64,000 bases of DNA from Sediminicoccus sp. KRV36 (GCF_023243115.1 NZ_CP085081.1:4113001-4177000); one strand, 5' to 3'. Positions 44,642 to 53,844 are shown, counted from the stretch's first letter. Made by a program: numbers and translations. Notes: generated by a model from the letters alone, not told the origin.

Positions 44642-44674
44642 GGGCATCCTGCCCACCCCCTGGGCAATCTGCCC
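44642..44674 (-). promoter_or_regulatory. Twin GGGCA-N3-TGCCC hairpins between aapJ and aapQ
   Basis: Two 5-bp/3-nt hairpins (44642-44654, 44662-44674) with identical stems, spaced 20 bp, follow the aapJ stop. Such structures commonly stabilise binding-protein mRNA or attenuate read-through to permease genes. Confidence 0.4.
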
Positions 44675-44703
44675 CGGGGATGGGTCGGATTCACGCCAGT
44701 CGT

Positions 44704-45792
44704 TCAGCGGAAGGGCGGCGCGTATTGCAGGCCCCCGGGAGTGGTCCAGAGCGCGTTGCGGCCCCGCTGCAGGCCGATCGGCGTCAGGTTGCGCTCGAAC
44801 ATCTCGCCGTAGTTGCCGATGCCGCGGATGATGTTGAGCATCCAGGCATTGTCCACGCCGAGCATGCGGCCAAGCTCGCTGGTCTTGCCCAGGATGCGCT
44901 GCACATCGGGGCGCGGGTCGCTCGCCAGCATTTGCTGCGCGTTGGCCGCGGTGATGCCGAATTCCTCGGCGCTGATCAGGCCGAAATGGATCCAGCGCAC
45001 CAGGTCCGTGAAGCGCTGGTCGCCATGGCGCACCAGCGGGCCGAGCGGCTCCTTGCTGATCACGTCGGGCAGGATGACGTGGTCATTGGGGGTCTGCTGG
45101 GCGGCGCGAATGGCAGCGAGGCCGGACACGTCGGTCGTGTAGGCATCACAGCGGCCGGCATTATAGGCGGCGATATTGTCTTCCAGCCGCTCGATCACGA
45201 CCGGGCGGATCTGGATGCGCGCGCCGCGCGCCCAGTCGGCCAGGTTCTGCTCGGTCGTGGTGCCGGGCTGCACGCAGATGGTGGCGCCATCGAGCTGGCG
45301 GGCGTTCTGGACGTTCAGACTGCGCTTCACCATGAAGCCCTGGCCGTCATAGAAGTTGATGGCCGCGAAATCGAAGCCGAGCGAGGTGTCACGGCTGAGC
45401 GTGAAGGTGGTGTTGCGGCTCAGGATATCCACTTCGCCGGATTGCAGCGCGGTGAAGCGCACCTGGGCGGTGGTGGGCACGAAGCGCACCTTGGTCGGGT
45501 CATTGAACAGCGCGATGGCGATGGCGCGGCAATAATCCACATCAAAGCCGCGCCAATTGCCCTGGCTGTCGGGCAGGGCGAAGCCGGCAAGGCCGGTGCC
45601 GACACCGCAGACCAGCGTGCCGCGGGCGCGGATGGCGTCCAGCGTGCTGGCGGCGACGGGTGCCGCCGCGGGTGCGGGTGCAGCGGCAGGGGCCTGCGCC
45701 TGGGCCGGCAGCGCCGCGGCGAACAGGGTGGTCGCCAGGCCGATGGCGCAAGCGCCCATGGTCCTGGTCAGGTTGCGCCGGATCGGCATCAT
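44704..45792 (-). CDS. aapJ: General L-amino acid-binding periplasmic protein
   Basis: The 362-residue binding protein of the Aap system. A signal peptide (about 1-33, ending PAQAQA) is followed by an unusual Ala/Pro run (APAAAPAPAAAPVAA) before the SBP_bac_3 fold, which starts at LDAIRARGTLVCGV and includes GFDVDYCRAIA. First gene of aapJQMP. Divergent from the ornithine-cyclodeaminase-like gene. Confidence 0.93.
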   Translation of the reverse strand: MMPIRRNLTRTMGACAIGLATTLFAAALPAQAQAPAAAPAPAAAPVAASTLDAIRARGTLVCGVGTGLAGFALPDSQGNWRGFDVDYCRAIAIALFNDPTKVRFVPTTAQVRFTALQSGEVDILSRNTTFTLSRDTSLGFDFAAINFYDGQGFMVKRSLNVQNARQLDGATICVQPGTTTEQNLADWARGARIQIRPVVIERLEDNIAAYNAGRCDAYTTDVSGLAAIRAAQQTPNDHVILPDVISKEPLGPLVRHGDQRFTDLVRWIHFGLISAEEFGITAANAQQMLASDPRPDVQRILGKTSELGRMLGVDNAWMLNIIRGIGNYGEMFERNLTPIGLQRGRNALWTTPGGLQYAPPFR

Positions 45793-45902
45793 CAGAAAAC
45801 TCCCAGACGTGTTGGCGATGCCCGGAGGGGCCGCTCGTTGACCGGCGGATGCTGCGCTAGGAAGCGTCCGGGATCAATCGCGCATTCGAGGGGAGCCATG
45901 CG

Positions 45903-46814
45903 GTGCTGCAACTTGACAAGGCCGAAATTGCGGCCCGCCTGCCGTGGCCGGAGCTGATCGACGCGCTGCGGGCGATCTTCGTCTCGGGCTGCGCGGCGCC
46001 TTTGCGCCACGCCCACCCGCTGCCGGAATCGGGCACGCTGCTGCTGATGCCGGCCGCCAATGCCACCCATTCGGGGGTGAAGATCGTTCATGTCTCGCCC
46101 GGCAATGGCGCGCGGGGGCTGCCGGCCGTGCACGCGGCCTATCTGCTGTCCGATGCCGTCACCGGCCAGCCCGTCGCGCTGCTCGATGGGGGGGAGCTGA
46201 CCGATCGGCGCACCGCCGCGACATCGGTGCTGGCCGCCCGCTTCCTGGCCCGGCCGGAATCGGCGCGGCTGCTGCTGCTGGGCTCCGGCCGCGTCGCGGC
46301 TGCCCTGGCCGAGGCCTATGCGGCGAGCTTCCCGCTGACCGAGATCGGCATCTGGTCACGCAATGCGTCCAATGCGGCGGCTCTGGCCGCGCGGCTGGTC
46401 GCGCATGGCCTCCCCGCCCGCGCCGTGGCCCGGCCCGAGCCGGCGGGCTTCGACATCATCTCCGCCGCCACGCTCTCGGCCGCGCCGCTGGTCCTGGGGG
46501 CCGATCTCTCGCCAGGCACGCATCTGGACCTGGTGGGCGCCTATCGCGCGGATCTGCGCGAGGTGGATGGCCCGGCCCTGGCGCGGGCGCTGGTCGTGGT
46601 GGATACCCGCGCCGGTGCCCTCGCTGAGGCGGGGGATGTGGTTCAGGCCATCGCCGAGGGGCACATCACCGCGGCCGATGTGGCGGCCGAACTGGCCGAT
46701 TTGTGCCGCGGCCGGCATCCTGGCCGCACCGCGCCCGGGCAGATCACCCTGTTCAAATCGGTCGGCTGGGCGGGCGAGGATCTGGCGGCGGCCATTCTTG
46801 CCACGCGGGGCTGA
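45903..46814 (+). CDS. Ornithine cyclodeaminase/mu-crystallin family protein
   Basis: A 303-residue NAD(P)-dependent enzyme of the OCD/mu-crystallin/alanine dehydrogenase family. N-terminal dimer domain with the family [17 protein letters not shown], then a Rossmann domain with [16 protein letters not shown] and [12 protein letters not shown]. Members reduce cyclic ketimines or deaminate amino acids. The GTG at 45903 is taken because GAGGGGAG lies 7 bases upstream. Beside an amino-acid importer, an amino-acid-linked role is plausible. Its last codons lie inside the first copy of a 26-bp duplication. Confidence 0.85.
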   Translation: MLQLDKAEIAARLPWPELIDALRAIFVSGCAAPLRHAHPLPESGTLLLMPAANATHSGVKIVHVSPGNGARGLPAVHAAYLLSDAVTGQPVALLDGGELTDRRTAATSVLAARFLARPESARLLLLGSGRVAAALAEAYAASFPLTEIGIWSRNASNAAALAARLVAHGLPARAVARPEPAGFDIISAATLSAAPLVLGADLSPGTHLDLVGAYRADLREVDGPALARALVVVDTRAGALAEAGDVVQAIAEGHITAADVAAELADLCRGRHPGRTAPGQITLFKSVGWAGEDLAAAILATRG

Positions 46815-46852
46815 AGCCCCTGGGGGCCACGCGGGGCTGAAGCCCCTGGGGG
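46801..46852. repeat. Perfect 26-bp tandem duplication with terminator-like hairpins
   Basis: Identical units at 46801-46826 and 46827-46852, each containing GGGGC-TGAA-GCCCC. The first copy includes the stop codon of the cyclodeaminase-like gene, so the duplication arose from its 3' end and produced a second hairpin. It separates two convergent genes. Confidence 0.9.
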
Positions 46853-46865
46853 AGGCTGACGGCGC

Positions 46866-47921
46866 TCAGGGCAGGAAGGAAAACACCAGGAAGGTGACGA
46901 ACACCGCCAGGTGCATGGTGCCTTCCAGCACGGTGGTCCGCCCGCTGCCCAGCGTCACGGCCAGCAGCAGGAAGGTCAGGCCCAGCAGCACCGTCATCGA
47001 GGAATCGAGCCCCAGATGCAGCGGCTCGCCCAGATACAGCGCGACACCCGCCACCGCCGGGATGGTCAGCCCGACACAGGCCACGATGGATCCGAGCGAG
47101 AGGTTCAGCGCGGTCTGGAGGTTGTTCCTGGACGCCGCCTTCACCGCCGTGATCCCCTCGGGCAGCAGGACGATGGCGGCGATGACGATGCCCACCACCG
47201 CCATCGGCGCGCCCATGGCGGCCACCCCCGCTTCCAGCACCGGCGAGAGCTTCTTGGCCAGCAGGATCACCACCAGCAGCGCCACCAGCAGCAGCACGAA
47301 GGCCACCCAGGCCGCCGCGCGGGACGGCGGCTCGCCATGCAGCCCATGATCCACCATGAAATCCGCCTTGTGCCGGACCAGCTGCACGTAGAGAAACAAC
47401 GCATAGAGTGCCAAGGCAATGATCGAGACGAAGATCAGCTGCGGTGAGCTGAAGACCGGCCCGGGCGTCGTGATCGTGTGGCTCGGCAGCACAAGTGTCA
47501 GCACCGCCAGCGGCATCAGCACCACGAGCAGCGCATTGGCGGCGATGGGCCGGAAGCTCTGCGCGAAATGCCGCACGCCCCCCAGCACCAGGCAAAGGCC
47601 GAGAATCCCGTTCAGCGCGATCATGAGGGCGGCGAAGATGCTATCCCGCGCCACGGTCGGGCTCTCGCCGCCCAGCATGATGGAGACGATCATCCCCGCC
47701 TCCAGCACGGTGACGGAGAGGGCGAGGATCAGCGTGCCAAAGGGCTCGCCCAGCCGCTGCGCGACCGTCTCGGCGTGATGGACGGCGGCGAAGACCGCGC
47801 CGAGCAGCCCCGCGGCAACCAGCAGGGAGGGCGCCGAAGCGCCCCAGACCAGCAACAGCGCCAGCCCCAGCAGCGGGATGGCCCAGCTCCAGAGGGGCAG
47901 CTTGCCCATCGCCTGTTTCAT
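46866..47921 (-). CDS. Calcium/proton (or sodium/proton) exchanger, ChaA/CAX family
   Basis: A 351-residue membrane antiporter with about eleven helices and the two inverted CAX repeats: the first near 58-75 (GEPFGTLILALSVTVLE) and the second near 258-280 (LPEGITAVKAASRN), each with the conserved acidic residue. Exports Ca2+ or Na+ in exchange for protons. The ATG at 47921 starts MKQAMGKLPLW; an internal Met at residue 5 is also possible. Confidence 0.88.
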   Translation of the reverse strand: MKQAMGKLPLWSWAIPLLGLALLLVWGASAPSLLVAAGLLGAVFAAVHHAETVAQRLGEPFGTLILALSVTVLEAGMIVSIMLGGESPTVARDSIFAALMIALNGILGLCLVLGGVRHFAQSFRPIAANALLVVLMPLAVLTLVLPSHTITTPGPVFSSPQLIFVSIIALALYALFLYVQLVRHKADFMVDHGLHGEPPSRAAAWVAFVLLLVALLVVILLAKKLSPVLEAGVAAMGAPMAVVGIVIAAIVLLPEGITAVKAASRNNLQTALNLSLGSIVACVGLTIPAVAGVALYLGEPLHLGLDSSMTVLLGLTFLLLAVTLGSGRTTVLEGTMHLAVFVTFLVFSFLP

Positions 47922-47975
47922 CGCCCTCGGCCCCCACGAATCATGCCCGCCATCATGCCCAAATCGGGAGCGAGG

Positions 47976-48142
47976 GCGAATCGGGAGGGGCGTTTCGCAC
48001 GAAGCAAGAACGCCCTGGTGGTGCGAATCGGAGGCGAACTACCAGGGGTGGTGGTTGGCGTGCGAATCGGCGGTGGTCCCGATTCGTTCGCGCGACTCGG
48101 AACATCAGTTTGATTTCATGGGTATTTTCGAACGCGAATCGG
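47976..48142. repeat. Four copies of GCGAATCGG upstream of the exchanger gene
   Basis: Direct copies at 47976, 48023, 48062 and 48134 in a 229-bp gap, plus an inverted GATTCG near 48081. The gap has lower G+C and no gene I can support. It is the promoter region of the minus-strand exchanger, so the copies may be an operator array. Confidence 0.5.
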
Positions 48143-48150
48143 AAGCGTGA

Positions 48151-49308
48151 TCATGCTTCGTTCTTTTTGCGCCCCATGATGACGCCCAACAGCACCAGGC
48201 CGCCCGAGGCCACCAGCATGGCCGCCGGAAAACCCACCGCGTCACGGGCCCAGCCCATCACCAGCGGCCCCGCCGCCTGGCCCAGGAAGAAGTGAAAGGC
48301 ATGCATCGCCACGGCCGAGGCGCGGGATTGCGGCGCCACCTCCGTCACCCGGGTCTGCAGCGAGTTGTGCAGCATGAAGAAGCCGAGGCCGAGCAGCCCA
48401 CCCGCCAGGATGAACCAGATGGAATGCGGCGCCAGCGCCATGCCGGCCAGACCCGCGGCTGAAAGCCCGCCGCCCAGCCGCATCATCCGCCGCGACCCGA
48501 GGCGCGCCACCAGAAGCGGGGCAAGTGCCGCGTAGAGCAGCCCGCCCGCGCCGAAGGCCGCGACCGTCAGCCCTGCCTCCCGCGTGCCGCCCAGCCCGGC
48601 CTCGGCCAGATGGTTCGCGAAATAGGGGAAGCCGCCGAACACCAGCAGCCCCTCGATGCCGACCGCCCAGAACAGCGTCAGCGCCGGGCGATGGGTCAGC
48701 AGATAGCGATAACGCGCGATGGCCTGGCCGAAATCCAGCCGGCCGACCGGTTCGGCCGTGCGGTCCCGCAGCACCGTCACCATGGCGAGCAAGGTGAGCC
48801 CGCCGCAGAGCAGCAGCACGCCGCGCCAGCCGATCAGCGGCTCCAGCAGCCCGGCCACGGCGCCGCCCACCATCTGCCCGGCAATGGCGCAGGCCAGGAA
48901 GCGGCTGATCGCCACCTGGCGCTCGGCCAGCGGCACGCGGTCCCCGAACAGGGCGAGGGTGGTTGGGAAGATGCCGCCCCCCGCGGCCCCCGTCAGCACC
49001 CGCAGCAACATCAGCAGCAAGAGGCTGGGGGCAAGCGCCGAGGCCATGAGAAAGACCGCCTGAAAGGCCAGGGAAAAGGCGATGATGCGCCGCTTGCCCA
49101 ACGCATCCGCCACCGGCCCCAGCACCGGCTGCACCAGCGCGTAGGGCAGCGCAAAACAGCTGGCGAGCAGCGCCACCCGCGCCGGATCGGCCACGAAATC
49201 CAGCGCGATCACCGCGACAAGCGGGTCCGTCAGCCGGGTGGCGAAGGCCGAGGCGAAGCCCGCCAGGGCGAAGGTCATCACCAGCGCATTGTGGGGTGAG
49301 CGTGCCAT
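48151..49308 (-). CDS. MFS transporter
   Basis: A 385-residue major facilitator with about twelve helices. The loop 2-3 motif ends in PVADALGKRR (about 67-76), and the N-terminal half resembles drug/arabinose-efflux carriers (DHA1). GGAGTGAG upstream supports the ATG at 49308. No neighbouring enzyme indicates the substrate. A TTGACGC dyad lies in its promoter region. Confidence 0.87.
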   Translation of the reverse strand: MARSPHNALVMTFALAGFASAFATRLTDPLVAVIALDFVADPARVALLASCFALPYALVQPVLGPVADALGKRRIIAFSLAFQAVFLMASALAPSLLLLMLLRVLTGAAGGGIFPTTLALFGDRVPLAERQVAISRFLACAIAGQMVGGAVAGLLEPLIGWRGVLLLCGGLTLLAMVTVLRDRTAEPVGRLDFGQAIARYRYLLTHRPALTLFWAVGIEGLLVFGGFPYFANHLAEAGLGGTREAGLTVAAFGAGGLLYAALAPLLVARLGSRRMMRLGGGLSAAGLAGMALAPHSIWFILAGGLLGLGFFMLHNSLQTRVTEVAPQSRASAVAMHAFHFFLGQAAGPLVMGWARDAVGFPAAMLVASGGLVLLGVIMGRKKNEA

Positions 49309-49365
49309 GTTCGCTCACTCCGGCGAGACGGGCCGGGAACCGGCAGGTTGGGAATACACGATAAG

Positions 49366-49390
49366 TTGACGCTGCCATCGGTTGCGTCAA
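49366..49390 (-). promoter_or_regulatory. TTGACGC-N11-GCGTCAA dyad in the MFS promoter
   Basis: A perfect 7-bp inverted repeat 58-82 bp before the MFS start. Read on the minus strand its first arm is also a -35-like TTGACG, with AACTTA 17 bp later as a poor -10. A repressor bound here would block the promoter, as is usual for efflux pumps. The divergent DUF2252 gene begins 120 bp to the right. Confidence 0.4.
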
Positions 49391-49509
49391 GGCGGGCGGG
49401 CCCTCGCCTCCCCTCTCCCACCGGGCAAGCCGGCCCGGTTTGATGCGGATCATGGTGCGGCGGCGGCGCGCATGCTGACATAACCCAACAGCGCAAGGGA
49501 ACCCCACGC

Positions 49510-50883
49510 ATGGACAAGCACCACCTGCCGGAGAGAGCGACCCCCGAGCAGCGCATCGCCGCCGGAAAGGCCCTGCGCGACAAGCTGCCCCGCCCAGCCC
49601 ATGCCCCCTGGAAGCTGCAAGCCAAGCGCGGCGACGCCATCGCCATCCTGCAGGCCGCCGACAAGACGCGGCTGCCCGAGCTGGTGCCCATCCGCTACGG
49701 GCGCATGCTGCAGACGCCCTTCACCTTCTATCGCGGCTCGGCCGCCATCATGGCGAAGGATCTGTCCAGCACCCCCAGCACGGGCATCCATGTCCAGGCC
49801 TGCGGCGACGCGCATCTGATGAATTTCGGTGGCTTCGCGACGCCCGAGCGGCGCCTGGTCTTTGACATCAATGACCTGGACGAAACCCTCCCCGCCCCCT
49901 GGGAATGGGATGTGAAGCGGCTGGTCGCTTCTTTCGTGCTCGCCGCGCGCTCCAATGATCTCTCCGACGATGTGGGGCGTGACGCCGCCATGGCCTGCGC
50001 CAAATCCTACCGCAAGCGCATGCGCGACTATGCCGGGATGGATGTGCTCGACACCTGGTATGCGCGGATTGACGCGAATGATGTGCTGGACATGCTGCCG
50101 CCCGAACGGCGGGACTTCGTGCGCAAGCGCATCGGCAAGGCGACGGAGGGCACCAGTTCCGAATTGATCTTCCCCAAACTCGTGGACGAAAGTGGCGGCC
50201 GGGCCCGCATCCGGGACGAGCCGCCCCTGCTGTTTCACTGGACGGGGGAGGGCAGCGATCGCCACATGGAGGTGATCACCGAAGCCCTCGGCCGCTACCG
50301 CGAATCGCTGGCCGAGGACCGGCGCGTGCTGTTCGACCGCTACGAATTGGCGGATGGCGCGATGAAGGTGGTGGGCATCGGCAGTGTCGGCACCTTCTGC
50401 ATGGTGCTGCTCTTCACCTCGCTTGCGGGCGATCCGCTGTTCCTTCAGGTCAAGCAGGCCAATGCCTCCGTGCTGGAGCCCTATGCGGGGGCCAGCGCCT
50501 ACAAGCATCACGGCCAGCGCGTGGTGATGGGCCAGCGGCTGATGCAGCCAGCCTCCGACATCTTCCTGGGCTGGGTCACCGGACGCCACGGCCGGGATTT
50601 CTATGTGCGCCAGTTGCGCGACGTGAAGCTGAGCCCGCTGGTCGAGACCTTCGATGCCGAGATGCTGGAACTCTACGGCGAGCTGTGTGGCTGGGCGCTG
50701 GCCCGCGCCCATGCCAAGGCGGGCGATCCATGGAGCATCAGCGGCTACCTCGGCAACAGCGCCAAGTTCGATGACGCGATGGGGGACTTCGCCCTCGCCT
50801 ATGCCGACCAGGCCGAGCGCGACCACGCCGCGCTGAAGGCCGCGGTGCGGGCCGGAAAAATCGCCGTCGAGATGGAGCGGTAG
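49510..50883 (+). CDS. DUF2252 family protein
   Basis: A 457-residue DUF2252 protein. The family's conserved blocks are in order: FTFYRGSAAIMAKDL (about 77-91), HVQACGDAHLMNFGGFA, FDINDLDETLPAPWEWDVKRL, and later GSVGTFCMVLLF with QVKQANASVLEPY. The fold is related to protein kinase-like/aminoglycoside phosphotransferase enzymes, with GDxHxxN as the catalytic-loop equivalent, but no substrate is known. AAGGGA precedes the ATG. Monocistronic by position. Confidence 0.9.
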   Translation: MDKHHLPERATPEQRIAAGKALRDKLPRPAHAPWKLQAKRGDAIAILQAADKTRLPELVPIRYGRMLQTPFTFYRGSAAIMAKDLSSTPSTGIHVQACGDAHLMNFGGFATPERRLVFDINDLDETLPAPWEWDVKRLVASFVLAARSNDLSDDVGRDAAMACAKSYRKRMRDYAGMDVLDTWYARIDANDVLDMLPPERRDFVRKRIGKATEGTSSELIFPKLVDESGGRARIRDEPPLLFHWTGEGSDRHMEVITEALGRYRESLAEDRRVLFDRYELADGAMKVVGIGSVGTFCMVLLFTSLAGDPLFLQVKQANASVLEPYAGASAYKHHGQRVVMGQRLMQPASDIFLGWVTGRHGRDFYVRQLRDVKLSPLVETFDAEMLELYGELCGWALARAHAKAGDPWSISGYLGNSAKFDDAMGDFALAYADQAERDHAALKAAVRAGKIAVEMER

Positions 50884-50968
50884 AGGGCCGCCCCAACTTC
50901 GGAGCCTCCCGACTTCGCCGATTGAACTTCGCAAGACGGATCAAGCGGGCCTGCGGCATAAGCCCCGC

Positions 50969-51820
50969 ATGCCGATCAAGACCGGCACCCTCACCCATCA
51001 CTCTGCCCGCATCGCCCGCGCCATGGCGCATCTGGCAGCGCATCCCGACCGCACGCCGAGCCTGGAGGAGCTGGCCGATATCGCCGCCTTCTCGCCCTGG
51101 CATTTCCATCGCGCCTATCGCTCCCTCACCGGGGAGACGCCGGCCGAGACGCTGGCGCGCATCCGCCTCTCCCGCGCGGCCGCCGCCCTGATCAAGAGCG
51201 AAGCGCCGCTCACGCGGATCGCCGCCCAGGCGGGCTATGGCTCCGTCGCCGCCTTCACCCGAGCCTTCCGCGAGGCGCTGGGCATCTCGCCCGGCGCCTA
51301 TCGCACGCGTACGGCGATCGGCGCCGCCATCCCCGAGGAGGAGAGCATGCAGGAGATCATCATCGTCCAAACCCCCGCCATGCATCTGGCGGCACTGCCG
51401 CATCGGGGCTCCTTCGACGCCATGGGCCCGGTCTTCGACCAGTTGAGCGCCTGGGCCGGCGCGCGCGGGCTGATCACGGCCGAGACGCGCTTCATCGGCA
51501 TCTACCCCGATGACCCGCACAGCGTGCCGGAGGCCGAGCTGCGCTCCCAGGCGGCGCTGACCGTGCCGCCGGGCACGCCGCTGGCGCCGGGGATGGAGGT
51601 GGTGGAACTGCCCGCCCTGCGCTGCGCCCGGCTGCGCTACCAGGGCCCCTATGTGGAGCTGGAAGCCATCTATGACCGGCTCTATGGCGAGTGGCTGCCG
51701 CAATCGGGCGAGGAGCCGGGCCTTTACCCGGTCTTCGAGGAATACCTGAATGACTGCCGCAGCCTGCCGCCGTCCGAATGGCTGACGGATATCCTGCTGC
51801 CCCTCCGGCCTCGGGCATGA
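50969..51820 (+). CDS. AraC-family regulator with GyrI-like effector domain
   Basis: A 283-residue SoxS/Rob-like protein: two HTH motifs in an N-terminal AraC domain (about 12-112, with SLEELADIAAFSPWHFHRAY and LTRIAAQAGYGSVAAFTRAF) and a C-terminal GyrI-like small-molecule-binding domain (about 128-283). Rob, BmrR and TipA-type regulators use this domain to sense drugs or toxic compounds. No adjacent target is evident. Three near-copies of AACTTCG (50895, 50911, 50925) lie just upstream. Confidence 0.9.
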   Translation: MPIKTGTLTHHSARIARAMAHLAAHPDRTPSLEELADIAAFSPWHFHRAYRSLTGETPAETLARIRLSRAAAALIKSEAPLTRIAAQAGYGSVAAFTRAFREALGISPGAYRTRTAIGAAIPEEESMQEIIIVQTPAMHLAALPHRGSFDAMGPVFDQLSAWAGARGLITAETRFIGIYPDDPHSVPEAELRSQAALTVPPGTPLAPGMEVVELPALRCARLRYQGPYVELEAIYDRLYGEWLPQSGEEPGLYPVFEEYLNDCRSLPPSEWLTDILLPLRPRA

Positions 51821-51882
51821 GCGGCGCGTGAGACGCGGCCTCCGGCCGCCAGCGGAGATGTCCTCCGGGCGGCGGGAACCTT

Positions 51883-51915
51883 CCCCCGAAGGCTTTTTCG
51901 GGGGCGGCCTGTTTT
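51883..51915 (+). terminator. Factor-independent terminator upstream of chvI
   Basis: CCCCCGAA (51883-51890) pairs with TTCGGGGG (51897-51904) around a 6-nt loop, followed by CGGCCTG and TTTT (51912-51915). It ends the AraC-type gene transcript 43 bp before the response regulator. Confidence 0.6.
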
Positions 51916-51957
51916 GTGCCACCATCGGCGCCTATAAGCGTCCTCAAGGAGGCCCAA

Positions 51958-52659
51958 ATGCCGCAAACCATCGCCCTCGTGGATGACGATCGCAACATCC
52001 TCACCTCGCTCTCCATGACGCTGGAGCAGGAGGGCTACACCGTCCGTACCTATACCGATGGCGAAAGCGCGCTGCAGGGCCTGATGGCCAAGCCGGCCGA
52101 TCTCGCCGTGCTGGACATCAAGATGCCGCGCATGGACGGGATGGAGCTGCTGCAAAGGCTGCGCGCGCGCTCGGCCATGCCGGTGATCTTCCTCACCTCC
52201 AAGGATGAGGAGGTGGATGAGCTGATGGGCCTGCGCCTCGGCGCCGATGACTACATCACCAAGCCCTTCAGCCAGCGCCTGGTACTGGAGCGCATCCGCG
52301 CCCTGCTGCGCCGGAACGAGGCGATGAAGGCGGAAAGCAATGGCGTGGTGGCCGGCGGGCTGCTGGTGCGCGGCGACCTGACGCTGGATGAGACGAAGCA
52401 CACCTGCACCTGGAAGGGAAAGCAGGTGCAGCTGACGGTCACCGAATTCCTGCTGGTGAAGACGCTGGCGCTGCGCCCCGGCCTCGTGAAGAACCGCGAC
52501 CAGCTGATTGATGCCGCCTATGGCGAGAACATCTACGTGGATGACCGGACGATCGATTCCCACGTGAAGCGCGTGCGCAAGAAGTTCCGCGCGCAGGATG
52601 ATGAATTCGCGCAGATCGAAACGCTCTATGGCATCGGCTATCGCTACAAGGAGCAGTGA
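51958..52659 (+). CDS. chvI: Two-component response regulator ChvI
   Basis: A 233-residue OmpR-family regulator. The receiver has acidic D9-D11, phosphoacceptor D53 ([11 protein letters not shown]), T-S-K and the Y-I-T-K-P-F switch near 103-108; the winged HTH ends [14 protein letters not shown]. The N-terminus [20 protein letters not shown] is typical of ChvI, which with sensor kinase ChvG governs envelope, acid-stress and symbiosis genes. AAGGAGG fixes the ATG at 51958. Normally chvG follows; here the next gene is on the other strand. Confidence 0.9.
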   Translation: MPQTIALVDDDRNILTSLSMTLEQEGYTVRTYTDGESALQGLMAKPADLAVLDIKMPRMDGMELLQRLRARSAMPVIFLTSKDEEVDELMGLRLGADDYITKPFSQRLVLERIRALLRRNEAMKAESNGVVAGGLLVRGDLTLDETKHTCTWKGKQVQLTVTEFLLVKTLALRPGLVKNRDQLIDAAYGENIYVDDRTIDSHVKRVRKKFRAQDDEFAQIETLYGIGYRYKEQ

Positions 52660-52674
52660 GGCCGGCGCCCCGGC

Positions 52675-53091
52675 TCAGCGGATCGTCACGCGCAGCGTGT
52701 AGTCCGTCCCGCCACGGATGGCGCCGATCACGAAGAGATAGGTGCCATCGGCGGGCAGCGTGACGCGGAGCTTGTTCGCATCCGGCGGCGTCAGCATCTG
52801 GTTGCTCACATCCACGCCGCCGAACTGGTCCCGCCGCACCCGCCAGCCGGGCGGATAGAGCTGGAACACGGCGTTGCGGCCGCTGCCGCTGATATTCGCC
52901 TCCAGCACCTGGCCGGCGCGGGCGGTCACGGTCAGGCAGTCAGGCATGCCGGGCGGCACGGCGCCCCTCGCCTCGCCGCCCGAGCTGCCCGGGGCGAAGC
53001 GTAGCGCTTGCGGCGGGTTGCAGCCTTCGGCCAGGGCCGGCAGTGGCCCGGCGAGGATGATGGCCAGCAGGATCAGCGCTGGGCGAAGCAT
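52675..53091 (-). CDS. Secreted protein of unknown function
   Basis: A 138-residue exported protein with a clear signal peptide (LILLAIILAGPLPALAE) and two cysteines (C24, C52 region, ...PDCLTV) that may form a disulfide. The mature part is beta-rich with LRVTLPADGTYLFVIGAIRGGTDYTLRV, the pattern of a bacterial pre-peptidase C-terminal (PPC) domain, which stabilises or targets secreted proteins. Overlaps the HAD gene by 19 bp. Confidence 0.75.
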   Translation of the reverse strand: MLRPALILLAIILAGPLPALAEGCNPPQALRFAPGSSGGEARGAVPPGMPDCLTVTARAGQVLEANISGSGRNAVFQLYPPGWRVRRDQFGGVDVSNQMLTPPDANKLRVTLPADGTYLFVIGAIRGGTDYTLRVTIR

Positions 53092-53696
53092 GCGCGCAAC
53101 TCCAGCAGGGACTCGATACGGCGGACATCGCGGGCCTCGGCGTCATGCACCTCGCCCCAGATGCCGCGCGGGATGAAGACCGGGTGCAGCCCGGCCGCCC
53201 GCGCCGGCGCCACGTCATTATCCAGCCGGTCCCCCACATAGGCGATCCGCGCGGGCTCCGTCCCCGTGGCCTTCAGCACCCTGGCGAAGAAATCCGGATC
53301 AGGCTTGGAGACGCCCCATTGATGGGAGGTCGCGATGAAATCCGCCCCCAATTCCAGCGCGCCCAGCGCCTCGGCCACGCCATGGGGCTGGTTGCCCGCG
53401 ACACCAATCTTCAGCCCCGCCTCGCGCAGCGCCGCGAAGCTTGCGCGCACATCGGGGTAGAGATCTGCCTCGCCTGGGATTTCCAGCCCGTTGAGCCGCG
53501 CGCGATGCGCCTTGATGTCGAGTTCGGGGGCGATCTCGCGAATCGTGCCGCCGATGCCCTTGCCGGCGGCGATGCCGGCCTTGAGTGCGAGGGTGAAATC
53601 CTGCTCGGCCATGGCCAGCACCCCGGCCCAGCCGCGGATCAGCCGGGCTTCATCCACCAGCACGCCGCCGACATCGAAGACCACCCAGCGGATCAC
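53073..53696 (-). CDS. HAD-superfamily phosphatase (HAD-IA)
   Basis: A 207-residue HAD hydrolase. Motif I is FDVGGVLVD (D8), motif II the V-A-G-N of IGVAGNQPHG, motif III lysine in SKPDPDFF, motif IV YVGDRLDNDV. Length and motifs place it with phosphoglycolate phosphatase/haloacid dehalogenase-like proteins. Starts with GTG at 53696. Substrate unknown. Confidence 0.88.
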   Translation of the reverse strand: MIRWVVFDVGGVLVDEARLIRGWAGVLAMAEQDFTLALKAGIAAGKGIGGTIREIAPELDIKAHRARLNGLEIPGEADLYPDVRASFAALREAGLKIGVAGNQPHGVAEALGALELGADFIATSHQWGVSKPDPDFFARVLKATGTEPARIAYVGDRLDNDVAPARAAGLHPVFIPRGIWGEVHDAEARDVRRIESLLELRACFAQR

Positions 53697-53844
53697 GGCG
53701 CGGACCCTGCCGCATGGTGGCGCCGGGCGCCGGCCTGGCTATCGCAGGCCGCGATGGATGCAGGCCGCGGCGCGCCGGGCCATGCGCCGCCCGATGCGGG
53801 GCCAGGCGCCCCTTGCCGCGGCAGCTCGCCCTGGCCCCGGCGCG

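Noticed and set aside
50895..50931. Three AACTTCG/GACTTCG copies before the AraC-type gene as an operator
   Set aside because: Short, uneven spacing (16 and 14 bp), one copy altered; too weak to list as a site.
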